NCBI RefSeq assembly: GCF_003265325.1
Contig: NZ_QGNX01000002.1
Span: 1-64,000 of the forward strand
From: Oceanibium sediminis
Lineage (GTDB): Bacteria > Pseudomonadota > Alphaproteobacteria > Rhodobacterales > Rhodobacteraceae
Direction of reading: 5' to 3'
Length of the DNA: 64,000 nucleotides
The notes under the pieces are model-generated. The model had not been told where the DNA came from and searched no databases. It saw only the letters and a list, made by a program, of their open reading frames with translations. Positions 7,431-16,229 of this stretch are shown one piece after another. The position numbers and the translations under genes are program-made. Numbering within the stretch: the first letter of the stretch is position 1; every line of letters begins with the position of its first letter.

Positions 7431-7796
7431 ATGACATCCTGCACAAACACCGGAACCGTCGAGAATTCCACCGCCACCGCGATCACCGTGGCCGAGGCGA
7501 AAACCTACCACGGGCGCGCGGGCGTCGAATTCGTTGACCCCCGCCCCGCGGAGGCGATCGCGGCGACCACCGGCAAGATCCCCGGCGCGCGGCTCGTCTC
7601 GATCGAGGATATCGAGGCGCTGAACCTGCCCCCCGTTTTCGCGGACAAGACTCTGCGCGTCGTCACGACCTGCATGGCCGGGCCCATGGCCCAGCGAGCG
7701 GCGGCGGCCTTCGCAAAGGCGGGATTCGGCCGGGTGAACTGGATCGACGGCGGCACCACCGCCTGGCTCGAGGCAGGCTATCCGACCGTTCGCTGA
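7431..7796 (+). CDS. Rhodanese-domain sulphurtransferase
   Basis: A 121-residue single-domain rhodanese. The start strand GVEFVDPRPAEAIAATTGKIPGA and the closing WIDGGTTAWLEAGYP are characteristic, and the active-site loop is C81-MAGPMAQR, with the catalytic cysteine retained. The ATG at 7431 follows AAGGAG with 7 bases between; an in-frame ATG two codons earlier (7425) is too close to that site. It has no signal peptide, so it works in the cytoplasm on thiosulphate or persulphide sulphur. Last gene of the TetR-controlled operon, followed by a hairpin at 7843-7865. Confidence 0.9.
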   Translation: MTSCTNTGTVENSTATAITVAEAKTYHGRAGVEFVDPRPAEAIAATTGKIPGARLVSIEDIEALNLPPVFADKTLRVVTTCMAGPMAQRAAAAFAKAGFGRVNWIDGGTTAWLEAGYPTVR

Positions 7797-7842
7797 GCGA
7801 TCCCGCGCCTTCGCGATCCGCCAGCATCGACAGACCACACAG

Positions 7843-7865
7843 CACCACCCGTCCTTCGGGTGGTG
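7843..7865 (+). terminator. Hairpin between convergent operons
   Basis: The stem CACCACCC / GGGTGGTG closes a 7-base loop about 46 bases after the rhodanese stop and is followed by a TTGCGCTTTC stretch. It probably ends the rhodanese operon and, on the other strand, the polyamine transporter operon. Confidence 0.6.
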
Positions 7866-7924
7866 TTGCGCTTTCATGAAGGGCTTGGTCGCCGGGGAAC
7901 GTCAACGCCCCGGCGAGTGCGACC

Positions 7925-8773
7925 CTATTCCGCCCCGCGCAAGCGTTCGGAGCGGCGGCGCAACACTTCCAGCGTCACCAGCAGCGCGACGGACAGGAAC
8001 ACCAGCAGCGTCGCCACCGCCAGGATCGTCGGGTTGATCTGCTCGCGCAGGCCCGAGAACATCTGGCGCGGAATCGTGCGCTGCTCGGGGCCGGCGAGGA
8101 ACAGGACCAGCACCACCTCGTCGAAGGAAGTAACGAAAGCGAACAACCCGCCAGAGATCACGCCCGGGCGGATCAGCGGGATCACCACGTCCCAGAACAC
8201 CTTGACCGGCGAGGCGCCCAGGCTGATGCCCGCGCTGAACAGGCTACGGTCGAACCCCGCCAGCGTGGCCGTCACGGTGATGATCACGAAGGGCACGCCC
8301 AGCGCGGCATGGGCGATGATCAGCCCCGGAAAGGTGCCGACCAGCCCGAAGCTGGTGTAAAAGAAGAACATCCCCGCCGCGATGATGATCAGCGGCACGA
8401 TCATCGGCGACAGCAAAAGCGCGGTGATCAGCCGCTTGAACGGCATCCAGGGCGACGCCAGCCCCACGGCGGCGATGGTGCCGAGCACCGTCGCCAGAAA
8501 GGCCGCCGCGATCCCGATGATAAAGCTGTTGCGGATCGCCAGCGTCCATTTCTGGTCGGTGATGATCTCGTTGTACCAGCGCAGGGAATAAGCGTCCGGA
8601 TCCAGCGCCAGCATGCCTTGGGTAAAGGTGAAGAACGGCTCCGCGTTGAAGGACAGCGGGATGATGACCAAGATCGGAAGGATAAGGAACGCCAGCACCA
8701 GGTAGGCGGTGAAGCGCAGGGCGTAATGCCCCGCGATGTGCCAGAAGGTGAAATATTCGGGAAATCCGCGCAT
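7925..8773 (-). CDS. Polyamine-type ABC transporter permease (PotC class)
   Basis: A 282-residue inner-membrane permease with six predicted helices. The cytoplasmic EAA-like loop reads AGISLGASPVKVFWDVVIPLIRPGV (residues about 186-210), the contact for the ATPase. The sequence is of the spermidine/putrescine PotC type. ATG at 8773, 5 bp after the stop of the first permease gene. It is the last gene of a four-gene operon (ATPase, binding protein, permease, permease). Substrate is likely a polyamine or a related small cation; opines or aminophosphonates cannot be excluded. Confidence 0.9.
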   Translation of the reverse strand: MRGFPEYFTFWHIAGHYALRFTAYLVLAFLILPILVIIPLSFNAEPFFTFTQGMLALDPDAYSLRWYNEIITDQKWTLAIRNSFIIGIAAAFLATVLGTIAAVGLASPWMPFKRLITALLLSPMIVPLIIIAAGMFFFYTSFGLVGTFPGLIIAHAALGVPFVIITVTATLAGFDRSLFSAGISLGASPVKVFWDVVIPLIRPGVISGGLFAFVTSFDEVVLVLFLAGPEQRTIPRQMFSGLREQINPTILAVATLLVFLSVALLVTLEVLRRRSERLRGAE

Positions 8774-8778
8774 CGTTC

Positions 8779-10044
8779 CTATCCCAGCTTGATGTTTCCG
8801 GCCCCGACGAAGCGGTCGTAGAGCCAGTAGAGCGCGATAATCAGCACCAGCAGAAGCGAGCCGAGCGCGGCGGCGAGTTCCCAGTTGTTCGACTGCTGCA
8901 TGTGAAACGCGATGATGTTGGAAATCATCTGCCCGTCGGTCCCCCCCACCAGCGCGGGCGTGATGTAATAACCGACCGAGATGATGAAGACGAGCAGCGC
9001 CCCGGCGGACAGGCCCGGCAGGCTCATCGGCAGGTAGATGCGCAGGAACGCCGGAATCGGGCGGCTGCCCATGGACATGGCCGCGCGCATGTAACTGGGG
9101 TCGATCCCCCGCATCACGGAATAGAGCGGCAGCACCATGAAGGGCAGCAGGATATGCGTCATCGCGATGATGGTGGAGAACTGCGTGTAGAGCAGCTCCA
9201 GCGGATCGTCCGTCACCCCGAGCGAGATCAGCGTCGAGTTCACGACCCCGTTGGTCTGCAGAAGCGCGATCCAGGACGTGGTGCGCACCAGAAGCGACGT
9301 CCAGAACGGCAACAGCACGAAGACCATCAGGAAATTCGCCCGCGAGGTCGAGCAATGCGCCATGTGGAAGGCCAGCGGATACCCGAGGATCAGCGTCAGA
9401 AGCGTGATGATCAGCGCCATCCACAGCGTCTTGCCGTAAAGCTTCAGGTAGATCTGGGTGTCACGCTGCTGGATCGTTCCATCGCGCGTCATCTCAAGAT
9501 CCAGCGCGGTCAGGTAATAGCTTGAGGTATAGGTCTGCCCCGCCTTGCGCAACGCGCGCCAGATGCCCGGATCGCCCCATTCTTCATCCGCCTCGAGCAG
9601 CAGGGCCGCGCCGTTGGCAGACAGCTCGGCATCGTCCGTGCGGCGCAGTTCGCGCGCGGTGGATTTGACCACGCTGGAGGTGCCGGGCAGGAAGCGGTTG
9701 ATTTCCTCGGCCAGCTGGCCGGAGGTGCGGTCGTTCGCCAGCCGCTTCATGTCCAGGGCGAACTGGGCCTGCGCCGCCTCCGGCGGGCTGCCCTCCCCGT
9801 CCCAGTCGGCAAGCGCTTCCAGCGAAGCGGGAACAAGCTCGGCCACCGTCGGGTTGTAGGCGCTGCGGAACAGCATGGAGGCGATGGGCGCCACGAAGGC
9901 AAACATGATGAAGATCAGAAGCGGCATGACGAACAAGAACGCGCGGACGCGGCGTGCGCGCACTTCCCGCGCGGCATTCCGTGCGTCCTGCTTTCCAAGC
10001 CGATCGGGTTTTCCGCCAAGGGTTCCCGCGGTGGTATCGCTCAT
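8779..10044 (-). CDS. Polyamine-type ABC transporter permease (PotB class)
   Basis: A 421-residue permease, longer than the usual 280-310 because of a periplasmic insertion of about 130 residues between helix 1 (about 33-55) and helix 2 (about 205). The insertion is polar and helical (DWDGEGSPPEAAQAQF, AEEINRFLPGTSS). The core is of the PotB type, with the loop AAMSMGSRPIPAFLRIYLPMSLPG for ATPase contact. Versions with this insertion are usual for the polyamine/opine branch in proteobacteria. The N-terminus is rich in basic residues (AREVRARRVR). It is 57 bp downstream of the binding-protein gene. Confidence 0.9.
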   Translation of the reverse strand: MSDTTAGTLGGKPDRLGKQDARNAAREVRARRVRAFLFVMPLLIFIMFAFVAPIASMLFRSAYNPTVAELVPASLEALADWDGEGSPPEAAQAQFALDMKRLANDRTSGQLAEEINRFLPGTSSVVKSTARELRRTDDAELSANGAALLLEADEEWGDPGIWRALRKAGQTYTSSYYLTALDLEMTRDGTIQQRDTQIYLKLYGKTLWMALIITLLTLILGYPLAFHMAHCSTSRANFLMVFVLLPFWTSLLVRTTSWIALLQTNGVVNSTLISLGVTDDPLELLYTQFSTIIAMTHILLPFMVLPLYSVMRGIDPSYMRAAMSMGSRPIPAFLRIYLPMSLPGLSAGALLVFIISVGYYITPALVGGTDGQMISNIIAFHMQQSNNWELAAALGSLLLVLIIALYWLYDRFVGAGNIKLG

Positions 10045-10101
10045 GCCAGGCTCCTGAAATGCCCCGCGCGAGGAATCGCGCGGGGGTGGTTCGTCAGAGA
10101 G

Positions 10102-11154
10102 TTACTGCAACAGCCACTCGTTGAACTTCTCGCCGAGGGACTCGCCGTAGTCGGCCCAGAAGATGCCGTCAGCCTTAAGGCCTTCTTCCAGGTGGGCGGT
10201 GGGCAGATCCTGCTTCACGTCCTCGGGCAGCAGGGCCTGGGCGGACTTGCGGGTCGGGCCGTAGGCCACGTCCTGCATGCCGGACAGGGGCACCGTGCGC
10301 GTTGAGAACTTGATGAAGTCCAGCGCGGCATCGACCTTTTCGGTGCCTTCCATGACGGCCCAGACGTCCAGGTCATAGACGTGGCTGTCCCAGACCATGG
10401 TGAAGGGCGCGTCCTCTTCCTTGATCGCGGCGAAGATCCGGCCGTTGGCCGACTGCACCATCTGCGCGCCGCCGTCGTTCAGCAGAACGGGGGCCTGGGA
10501 CCAGCTGTCGTACCAGACGATATCGTCCTTGATGGTGTCGAGCTTGGCAAAGGCGCGGGCCTGGCCTTCCTCGGTTTCCAGAGCGGCATAGACGTCCTCG
10601 GGCGCGACGCCGTCGGCCATCAGGGCCCATTCCATGTTCACCTGCGGGCGCTTGCGCAGGCCGCGCTTGCCCGGGAAGGCTTCAATGTCGAAGAAGTCCT
10701 CGATCGTGGTCGGGCCGCCCTCGGGATAGGCGCCGTCGGCATGGGCGAAGATGATCGACCAGACAATGTTGCCCACGCCGCATTCATGCAGCGCCGCGGG
10801 GATGAAATCTTCGGCAGCAGGGGTGCCATCGTCGCCATCGGGCAGGATCGAGTGATCGATCACCGCGACATAACCTTCCGAGCAGGCGCGTTCGAGGTCG
10901 ATCACCTCGATATCCACCACGTCCCACTGGATGTTGCCGGATTCGCTTTGCGCCTTCATCTCGGCCACGCCGCCGCCGTAATCCTCGAACAGGATATTGG
11001 TTCCGGTTTCGGCGACATATGGGTCGATCATGTGCTCCTTCTGGGCCGCGCCATAGGCGCCGCCGAAGGATGTGACGGTCAGATCCTGGGCCACGACGCC
11101 TTGCGCGCCCAGCGCCAATGCGCCCGCCATGAGTAATATGCTTTTATGTTTCAT
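10102..11154 (-). CDS. Polyamine-type ABC transporter periplasmic binding protein (PotD/PotF class)
   Basis: A 350-residue secreted solute receptor. The signal peptide MKHKSILLMAGALALGAQGVVAQ cleaves near residue 22. The mature start DLTVTSFGGAYGAAQKEHMIDPYVAETG is typical of the spermidine/putrescine receptor cluster, and GKRGLRKRPQVNMEWALMADG belongs to the same group. It lies 42 bp after the ATPase gene and before the two permease genes. It should capture a cationic ligand, most likely putrescine or spermidine, in the periplasm. Homospermidine synthase, encoded at 52279-53700, uses putrescine, which makes polyamine import plausible. Confidence 0.9.
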   Translation of the reverse strand: MKHKSILLMAGALALGAQGVVAQDLTVTSFGGAYGAAQKEHMIDPYVAETGTNILFEDYGGGVAEMKAQSESGNIQWDVVDIEVIDLERACSEGYVAVIDHSILPDGDDGTPAAEDFIPAALHECGVGNIVWSIIFAHADGAYPEGGPTTIEDFFDIEAFPGKRGLRKRPQVNMEWALMADGVAPEDVYAALETEEGQARAFAKLDTIKDDIVWYDSWSQAPVLLNDGGAQMVQSANGRIFAAIKEEDAPFTMVWDSHVYDLDVWAVMEGTEKVDAALDFIKFSTRTVPLSGMQDVAYGPTRKSAQALLPEDVKQDLPTAHLEEGLKADGIFWADYGESLGEKFNEWLLQ

Positions 11155-11196
11155 CAGATCCTCCTTGCTGCTTCTTGTTGATGTCAGGCCCGGGGG

Positions 11197-12318
11197 CTAC
11201 CCGGTGACATCCGGCATTTCCCCGCTGTGAGGAAACGCGATACTGTCCGAGATGAGCCATTGCAGGCGACCACTCTCGCCTTCTCCGAACTCGGGCGCGG
11301 ACAGGTCGTTCAGGACTTTGACAACGATTTCAGACCCATCCGCGAGGCGGAAGTAATAGCGGATGAAATCGCCCACGTAGATGCGCGCCACGAAAGTGGC
11401 CGCGATCTCGTTGTCATGGGAATGCGAATTGGGGTGGATGAACAGCTTCTCGGGCCGGATCGACACGATGCTGCGCGCGCCCGCTTCCAGCCCCTCGCCC
11501 GCTTCGGCCACGATGTTAGCCCCACCGGGGATGGAGACGACGGCGCGCCCGTCCTCGATCCGCTCGACCGTGCCGTGCACGAAGTTGTTCTCTCCGATGA
11601 ACTCGGCCACGAAGGCGTTGGCGGGGCGCTCGTAAAGCTCTGCCGGGGGGGCGCATTGCTGCACGATACCGTCGTTGAACACCGCGATCCGGTCGGACAT
11701 GGACAGCGCCTCGGCCTGGTCATGGGTGACGTAGATCACCGTGAAGCCGAGCTGTTCGTGCAGGCGCGTGATCTCGTACTGCATCTGCTCGCGCAGCTTC
11801 TTGTCCAGCGCGCCGAGCGGTTCGTCCATCAGGATCAGCGTCGGCTCGAAGATCATGGCCCGCGCCAGCGCCACGCGCTGCCGCTGCCCGCCCGACAACT
11901 GCCCCGGATAGCGTTTGCCGAAGTCGCCCAGTTCCACCAGGTCCAGGTATTCCGCGATCCGCGCTTTCTGGTCGGGTTTGCTCATCCCGCGCACGGACAG
12001 CGGGTAGCCCAGGTTCTCGGCCACGGTCATGTGCGGGAACAGGGCGTAGTTCTGGAACACCATCCCGATGTTGCGCTTGTAGGGTGCGGTGCGGTTGATC
12101 GACTGTCCGCGGATCGAGATGGTTCCCGATGTCACGCTTTCAAATCCCGCGAGCATCATGAGGACCGTGGTCTTGCCCGACCCCGACGGCCCCAGAAGCG
12201 TTATGAACTCGCCCTGTTCAACCTGGATATTGAAGCCTTTGACGACCAGGCTCTTCTGGTCATAGCTCTTCTTTACGTCGTTGAACTCAAGGAACACGCC
12301 CGCCCCGGTATTCGTCAT
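11197..12318 (-). CDS. Polyamine-type ABC transporter ATP-binding protein (PotA class)
   Basis: A 373-residue ATPase that drives the importer. Walker A GPSGSGKT is at residues 43-50, the Q-loop is VFQNYALFPHMT, the signature LSGGQRQRVALARA, Walker B LILMDEP and the H-loop YVTHDQAEA. A C-terminal TOBE-like regulatory domain covers about residues 240-365. It is the first gene of the operon; the 281 bp upstream (12319-12599) hold its promoter, but I cannot assign boxes with confidence. Confidence 0.93.
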   Translation of the reverse strand: MTNTGAGVFLEFNDVKKSYDQKSLVVKGFNIQVEQGEFITLLGPSGSGKTTVLMMLAGFESVTSGTISIRGQSINRTAPYKRNIGMVFQNYALFPHMTVAENLGYPLSVRGMSKPDQKARIAEYLDLVELGDFGKRYPGQLSGGQRQRVALARAMIFEPTLILMDEPLGALDKKLREQMQYEITRLHEQLGFTVIYVTHDQAEALSMSDRIAVFNDGIVQQCAPPAELYERPANAFVAEFIGENNFVHGTVERIEDGRAVVSIPGGANIVAEAGEGLEAGARSIVSIRPEKLFIHPNSHSHDNEIAATFVARIYVGDFIRYYFRLADGSEIVVKVLNDLSAPEFGEGESGRLQWLISDSIAFPHSGEMPDVTG

Positions 12319-12599
12319 TCAAACTCGCCCCACGCGTAATATTTCGACCATCCACAAAAACCTATTCCGTGCGATACCCACGGTACCGCCCGACTGTAGA
12401 CCCCGCTTTCCCCGCCGAGCAAGAAGTTATTGCGATCATGTCGCTGTCTACATTGCTTCGAGTTTCGACGGCCCGTCCATATCGCTGAACCAGCCCCTGC
12501 AAGCCCCCCTGTGCCGCCCCGCGCCCGGGCCTTGCAGGAGCGTGAATTGATGCCTGGCGGGCCCGGATCTTCATGGCGCGGGGGCATATCCGGGGCGGC

Positions 12600-13445
12600 T
12601 CACGCCTCTCTCCAGCCAAAGCCCGCGCTATTTCCGGTGACGTATCCGATCGAGGGCAAGGGAAAGTGGCTTCCGATCAGCCGCACCGGCGTCTCGCAGA
12701 CCAGCTCCAGCAGCGCGCGGCGGCTTTTCTCGGCCTGTGCCCCGTCCAGGTCATAGACGAAATGCCAGTCCGGGCGCAGGCATTGAACGGGGCTGTGAAT
12801 TGCGTCGCCCGAAATGATGACCGACCCTTCGGGGGACGACACCCTGACGGACATGTGGCCCGGCGTGTGGCCGGGCGTCGGAATCAGCGACACGGCATCG
12901 CCGAGGCAGTGGTCGGCGGACACCAGCTCGGCCTGCCCGGCCGCGATCACCGGCAGGATGCTTTCCTGGTAGAAGGTGTCGGGGTCGGCGCCGTAATGGG
13001 CGTGGTCTTCCTTCGGGAAGATGTACTTCGCATTCGGAAACGTCGGGACCCAACGCCCATCTTCCAGCCGTGTGTTCCAGCCGACGTGATCCAGGTGCAG
13101 ATGCGTGCACATGACGTAATCGACGTCTTCCGGCGTGACACCGACCGCCTGCAAGCCGGCCATGAACCTGCCGTCGGAGCGTTTGTTCCACAGCTTCACG
13201 CGGCAGGTCTTGTCGTTGCCCACGCAGGCGTCGATCAGGATATTGTGGCGCCCGGTCTTCAGCAGGAACCCCTGGATCGGGATCAGGACCTTCCCCGTCC
13301 TCGGGCAGAGCTGGCGCGGCACTTCCCGGCGCAAGAATTCGAGGGCGTCTTCCCCCATGCCGGGAAAGAACTTGTGGGGCTCCAGGAAAGGGTCAATGCT
13401 TTCCAGGATCCGCCAGATTTCCACGTCGCCCAATCTCAGGAACAT
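12600..13445 (-). CDS. Metallo-beta-lactamase-fold hydrolase (lactonase-like)
   Basis: A 281-residue zinc hydrolase. The metal motif THLHLDH gives His115, His117, Asp119 and His120; further ligands are in TPGHTPGHM (about residue 196), GDAIHSP (about 218) and IGSHFPLP near the C-terminus. The layout is that of the AHL-lactonase / methyl-parathion-hydrolase branch of the family. I chose the ATG at 13445, preceded by AGGAAGG. No signal peptide. It may hydrolyse a lactone or ester; quorum-signal breakdown is possible but cannot be read from the sequence. It lies alone between the polyamine operon and a DUF3775 gene. Confidence 0.85.
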   Translation of the reverse strand: MFLRLGDVEIWRILESIDPFLEPHKFFPGMGEDALEFLRREVPRQLCPRTGKVLIPIQGFLLKTGRHNILIDACVGNDKTCRVKLWNKRSDGRFMAGLQAVGVTPEDVDYVMCTHLHLDHVGWNTRLEDGRWVPTFPNAKYIFPKEDHAHYGADPDTFYQESILPVIAAGQAELVSADHCLGDAVSLIPTPGHTPGHMSVRVSSPEGSVIISGDAIHSPVQCLRPDWHFVYDLDGAQAEKSRRALLELVCETPVRLIGSHFPLPSIGYVTGNSAGFGWREA

Positions 13446-13573
13446 ACGCCTTCCTTCCTGCCCGCCAGGACCGCGCCGATACCGGGGGCCGGGATGCCCC
13501 CTTGTCCGCCTCGAAACATCGCCGCCGGGGCGCAGAGCCATGTCAGGAAACCGGAAGAAGCGCCGCCGATGCG

Positions 13574-13897
13574 TCAGCGGTCGCGGAAATGATGCTCGGC
13601 GTCGGAAACGTTGATCCCCAGCGCTTCCAGACCGGATTCCAGGTTATCGGGCAGTTCGGGAATCCCCGAAAGGTAGTCCGCCGTGGGCGCCGTCGCCTCG
13701 GCCTGCGCCGTTTCAAAGGCCCCGTCCCAGTCATCGGCGTCGAAGCTGCCGCGTCCGATCCACATGATCGCCACGAGGCTGCACGCCTCGTCTTCGTTCA
13801 ACCCGGAAATGTAGTCGTGCAGCAAACGGCTTTCGGGACCGTATTCCCGGGCGAGGAATATGACCCGCACGACCTTGTTTGTGCTGATATCCGGCAC
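13574..13897 (-). CDS. DUF3775 family protein
   Basis: A protein of about 107 residues if the GTG at 13897 is used (start ...VPDISTNKVVRVIFLARE). This matches where family members usually begin, and GCAGGGG lies upstream; an in-frame TTG at 13939 would add 14 residues. Segments typical of DUF3775 are the DISTNKV start, the acidic middle DADDWDGAFETAQAE and ADYLSGIPELPDNLESGLEALG. It is small, acidic and cytoplasmic, with no known function. It lies in the same orientation as the aminotransferase gene, 94 bp downstream of it. Confidence 0.75.
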   Translation of the reverse strand: MPDISTNKVVRVIFLAREYGPESRLLHDYISGLNEDEACSLVAIMWIGRGSFDADDWDGAFETAQAEATAPTADYLSGIPELPDNLESGLEALGINVSDAEHHFRDR

Positions 13898-13991
13898 TCG
13901 GATCCGCCCCTGCTTCAAACTTCGCCTGAGGTCACTCAACCGCGCCGCGCCGCGCTTGGCAAGCAGAATTCAGACGCGCGCCGCGCCGATC

Positions 13992-15170
13992 CTAGGCGTG
14001 TTGCGCGGCCGCCTGCAGGGCCGGCAAGGCGCCTTCGATCATGTCGTCGGTGGCCGTCAGGCATATCCGAAAGTCCGTGGGCCGGTCGAACACGGAGCCC
14101 GGCATCACGTAGACGCCGCTCTGTTGTAGCCGGGTCGTGAAGGCGTCGCCGTCGCCCCCCGGCGCCTGCCCCCAGAGGTAGAAGGTTCCCTCGGGCCGGG
14201 TCATCTCGTAGCCCCATTGCGTCAGCGCGCCAAGCATGCGTTCACGGCGGCGCGCAATGGCGGCGATGTCGATGCTGACACTCTCCAAATCCGGCAGCGC
14301 ATAGATCAGCGGCGCATCAGGGACGTTCCAGCCATCCGCCATCTGCACCGCGAAGAACAGCTGGCGAAGCTCTTTCCGCTCGGCGGCGGGCAGTCCGGGG
14401 TTGATCGCGAGGTAGCCAAGGCGCAGACCCGGGGCGAGCATGATTTTCCCGTAGGAATAGTCGATAAGCGTATGCGGATAGACCACCGCCGGTGTCGTGA
14501 AGCCGATGCCGTCGAAGCGGATCCGGCGATAGGGTTCGTCGGACAGGATCCAGACGCGGTGCCCGATCTCGGCGGACTTCGCCTCCAGCAGATCGGCGAG
14601 GCCCTGCAACTCGGCGCGGGAATAGATCCGGCCCGTCGGGTTGTGCGGGGTGTTGACCACCACGATGCGCGTGCGCGGCGTGATGGCGTCGGCAATCGCC
14701 TCAAGGTCGAGGTCGAAGGTGCCAGGCGCAAGCGGCACCTGCACTTCCGCCGCTGCGGCAGCGGCCAGCATGGGGCCGTAGCAGAACCAGCCCGGCAGCG
14801 GCACGATGCATTCGTCCCCCGGCTCCAGCAGCATCGTGAAAGCCATCTTGATCGCGCCAAAAGCGCCCTTGGTCAGGGCGATGTCCTCTCGCTCGAAGGG
14901 CAGCCCCAATTCCCCGGTCAGGACATCAGCGAGGAACGTGCAGGCCTCCGCCTCGTTGGTCTTGTAGGCGTACCAGTCGACGCTTTTCGGGTCGGCGTGC
15001 GTCTTCACGGCGTTTACCAGTCCCGGCAGCGGCATTTCCTGCGGATTGCCGAAGGTGAAATCGGCGACCGCGGGCGTCTTCTCCACGGCGGCCCGGTAGG
15101 ACATGAAGAAGGATTCGACCTTCTGGATCGATTGCGCGGCAGCACGGGCACGGGCGGAGACAACGGACAT
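13992..15170 (-). CDS. Class I/II pyridoxal-phosphate aminotransferase
   Basis: A 392-residue fold-type I aminotransferase. The PLP lysine is Lys242 in YSYGKIMLAPGLRLGYLA; Asn177 (NTPHNPTG), Asp211 (LSDEPYR) and the carboxylate-binding Arg near residue 370 (FRICLTA) are in place. It belongs broadly with aspartate/aromatic-type aminotransferases, but the substrate cannot be read. It is 99 bp downstream of the peptide-transporter ATPase gene and in the same direction, so it may use amino acids released from the imported peptides. No signal peptide. Confidence 0.9.
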   Translation of the reverse strand: MSVVSARARAAAQSIQKVESFFMSYRAAVEKTPAVADFTFGNPQEMPLPGLVNAVKTHADPKSVDWYAYKTNEAEACTFLADVLTGELGLPFEREDIALTKGAFGAIKMAFTMLLEPGDECIVPLPGWFCYGPMLAAAAAAEVQVPLAPGTFDLDLEAIADAITPRTRIVVVNTPHNPTGRIYSRAELQGLADLLEAKSAEIGHRVWILSDEPYRRIRFDGIGFTTPAVVYPHTLIDYSYGKIMLAPGLRLGYLAINPGLPAAERKELRQLFFAVQMADGWNVPDAPLIYALPDLESVSIDIAAIARRRERMLGALTQWGYEMTRPEGTFYLWGQAPGGDGDAFTTRLQQSGVYVMPGSVFDRPTDFRICLTATDDMIEGALPALQAAAQHA

Positions 15171-15269
15171 GGAACACTCCTTCGAACTGGGAACAGGCCG
15201 CGGCGCGCAACCCTAGCACGGCGGGCGCGCTGCTCAAAACACTCCGGCGCCCCCGGCAGGCGCGGCGCG

Positions 15270-16229
15270 TCAGTCCCCGAGCGGGTGGAAGCAGGCAGCC
15301 TCGGACGCGTCGCCGAGGGGTTCGAGCACCGGCGTCTCCACACGGCAACGTTCCGTTGCGCGGGGGCAACGCGCCGCGAAGGCGCAGCCCGGCGGCGGGT
15401 TCAGCGGGTCGGGCAGTTCCGTCCCCGCCGCCTCGGGCGCGGCAAGGGGGCGGCCGACGACCGGGGCGCTTTCCGCCAGCAGCTTCGTGTAGGGATGGCG
15501 CGGGTTGGCGAACACCTCCTCCGCCGGGCCGAGTTCCACCACCGAACCGAAATAGAGCACGGCGATGCGATCGCTGACCGCTTCCACCACGGCAAGGTCG
15601 TGGCTGATGAACAGGTACGTCAGATCAAACTTGGTGCGCAGATCCGCCAGCAGGTTCAGCACCTGCGCCTGCACCGAGACGTCCAGCGCGGACACCGGCT
15701 CATCCAGGATCAGGATCCGGGCATTCGCGGCAAGCGCGCGCGCGATGCCGATCCGCTGGGCCTGCCCGCCGGAAAACTCGTGGGGGTAGCGGTCCAGGAA
15801 CTCTTCGCGCAGGTTCACGCTGTCGAAGATCTCGGAAATGCGGGTGCGCCGTTGTGCCGCCGGCATGCGGTGCAGGCGCTTCAGCGGCGCCTCCATGACC
15901 TGGCGGATCGTCTTGCGCGGGTTCAGCGAGGAAATCGGGTCCTGGAACACGTACTGGATCCGCTTGCCGAACTCCGCCGGGTCGGCGTTGTCGAGCGCGT
16001 CGCCCTCGATCTCGATCGTGCCGGTGGTCGGCTCCAGCAGGCCGACGAGCATCCGGGCCAGCGTTGACTTGCCACAGCCGGATTCGCCGACGATGCCCAG
16101 CGTCTCGCCCTGGCGCACCGACAGCGTGACCGGGTGAACCGCCTTGACGGAGCCGGTGGAGCGGCCAAGCAACGTCCGCCCGACGGGGAAAGTCTTGGAC
16201 AGGTCGGTGAGTTTCAGCGCCTCGGTCAT
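15270..16229 (-). CDS. Peptide-type ABC transporter ATP-binding protein (DppF/OppF class)
   Basis: A 319-residue ATPase, second of the pair in an oligopeptide-type importer. Walker A is GESGCGKST (about residues 50-58), signature FSGGQAQRIGIARAL, Walker B LILDEPVSALD. The C-terminal oligopeptide-transporter extension with the cysteine cluster CAFAARCPRATERC (about 281-294) is present; in relatives it binds an iron-sulphur cluster. Its ATG overlaps the stop of the permease-ATPase fusion in ATGA, showing translational coupling. Confidence 0.93.
   Translation of the reverse strand: MTEALKLTDLSKTFPVGRTLLGRSTGSVKAVHPVTLSVRQGETLGIVGESGCGKSTLARMLVGLLEPTTGTIEIEGDALDNADPAEFGKRIQYVFQDPISSLNPRKTIRQVMEAPLKRLHRMPAAQRRTRISEIFDSVNLREEFLDRYPHEFSGGQAQRIGIARALAANARILILDEPVSALDVSVQAQVLNLLADLRTKFDLTYLFISHDLAVVEAVSDRIAVLYFGSVVELGPAEEVFANPRHPYTKLLAESAPVVGRPLAAPEAAGTELPDPLNPPPGCAFAARCPRATERCRVETPVLEPLGDASEAACFHPLGD

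Noticed and set aside
5595-7796. Calling the DsrE-rhodanese operon a Dsr sulphur-oxidation locus
   Set aside because: No dsrAB, dsrC, tusA or sox genes are present; only single DsrE and rhodanese proteins are encoded.
12600-13445. Calling the metallo-hydrolase an AHL lactonase
   Set aside because: The metal motifs fit the branch but the sequence alone does not separate lactonases from other esterases, and there is no quorum-sensing gene nearby.
14217-16067. A long plus-strand frame over the aminotransferase and DppF genes
   Set aside because: It is antisense to two well-supported genes and crosses their boundary; the protein is low-complexity and unlike any family.
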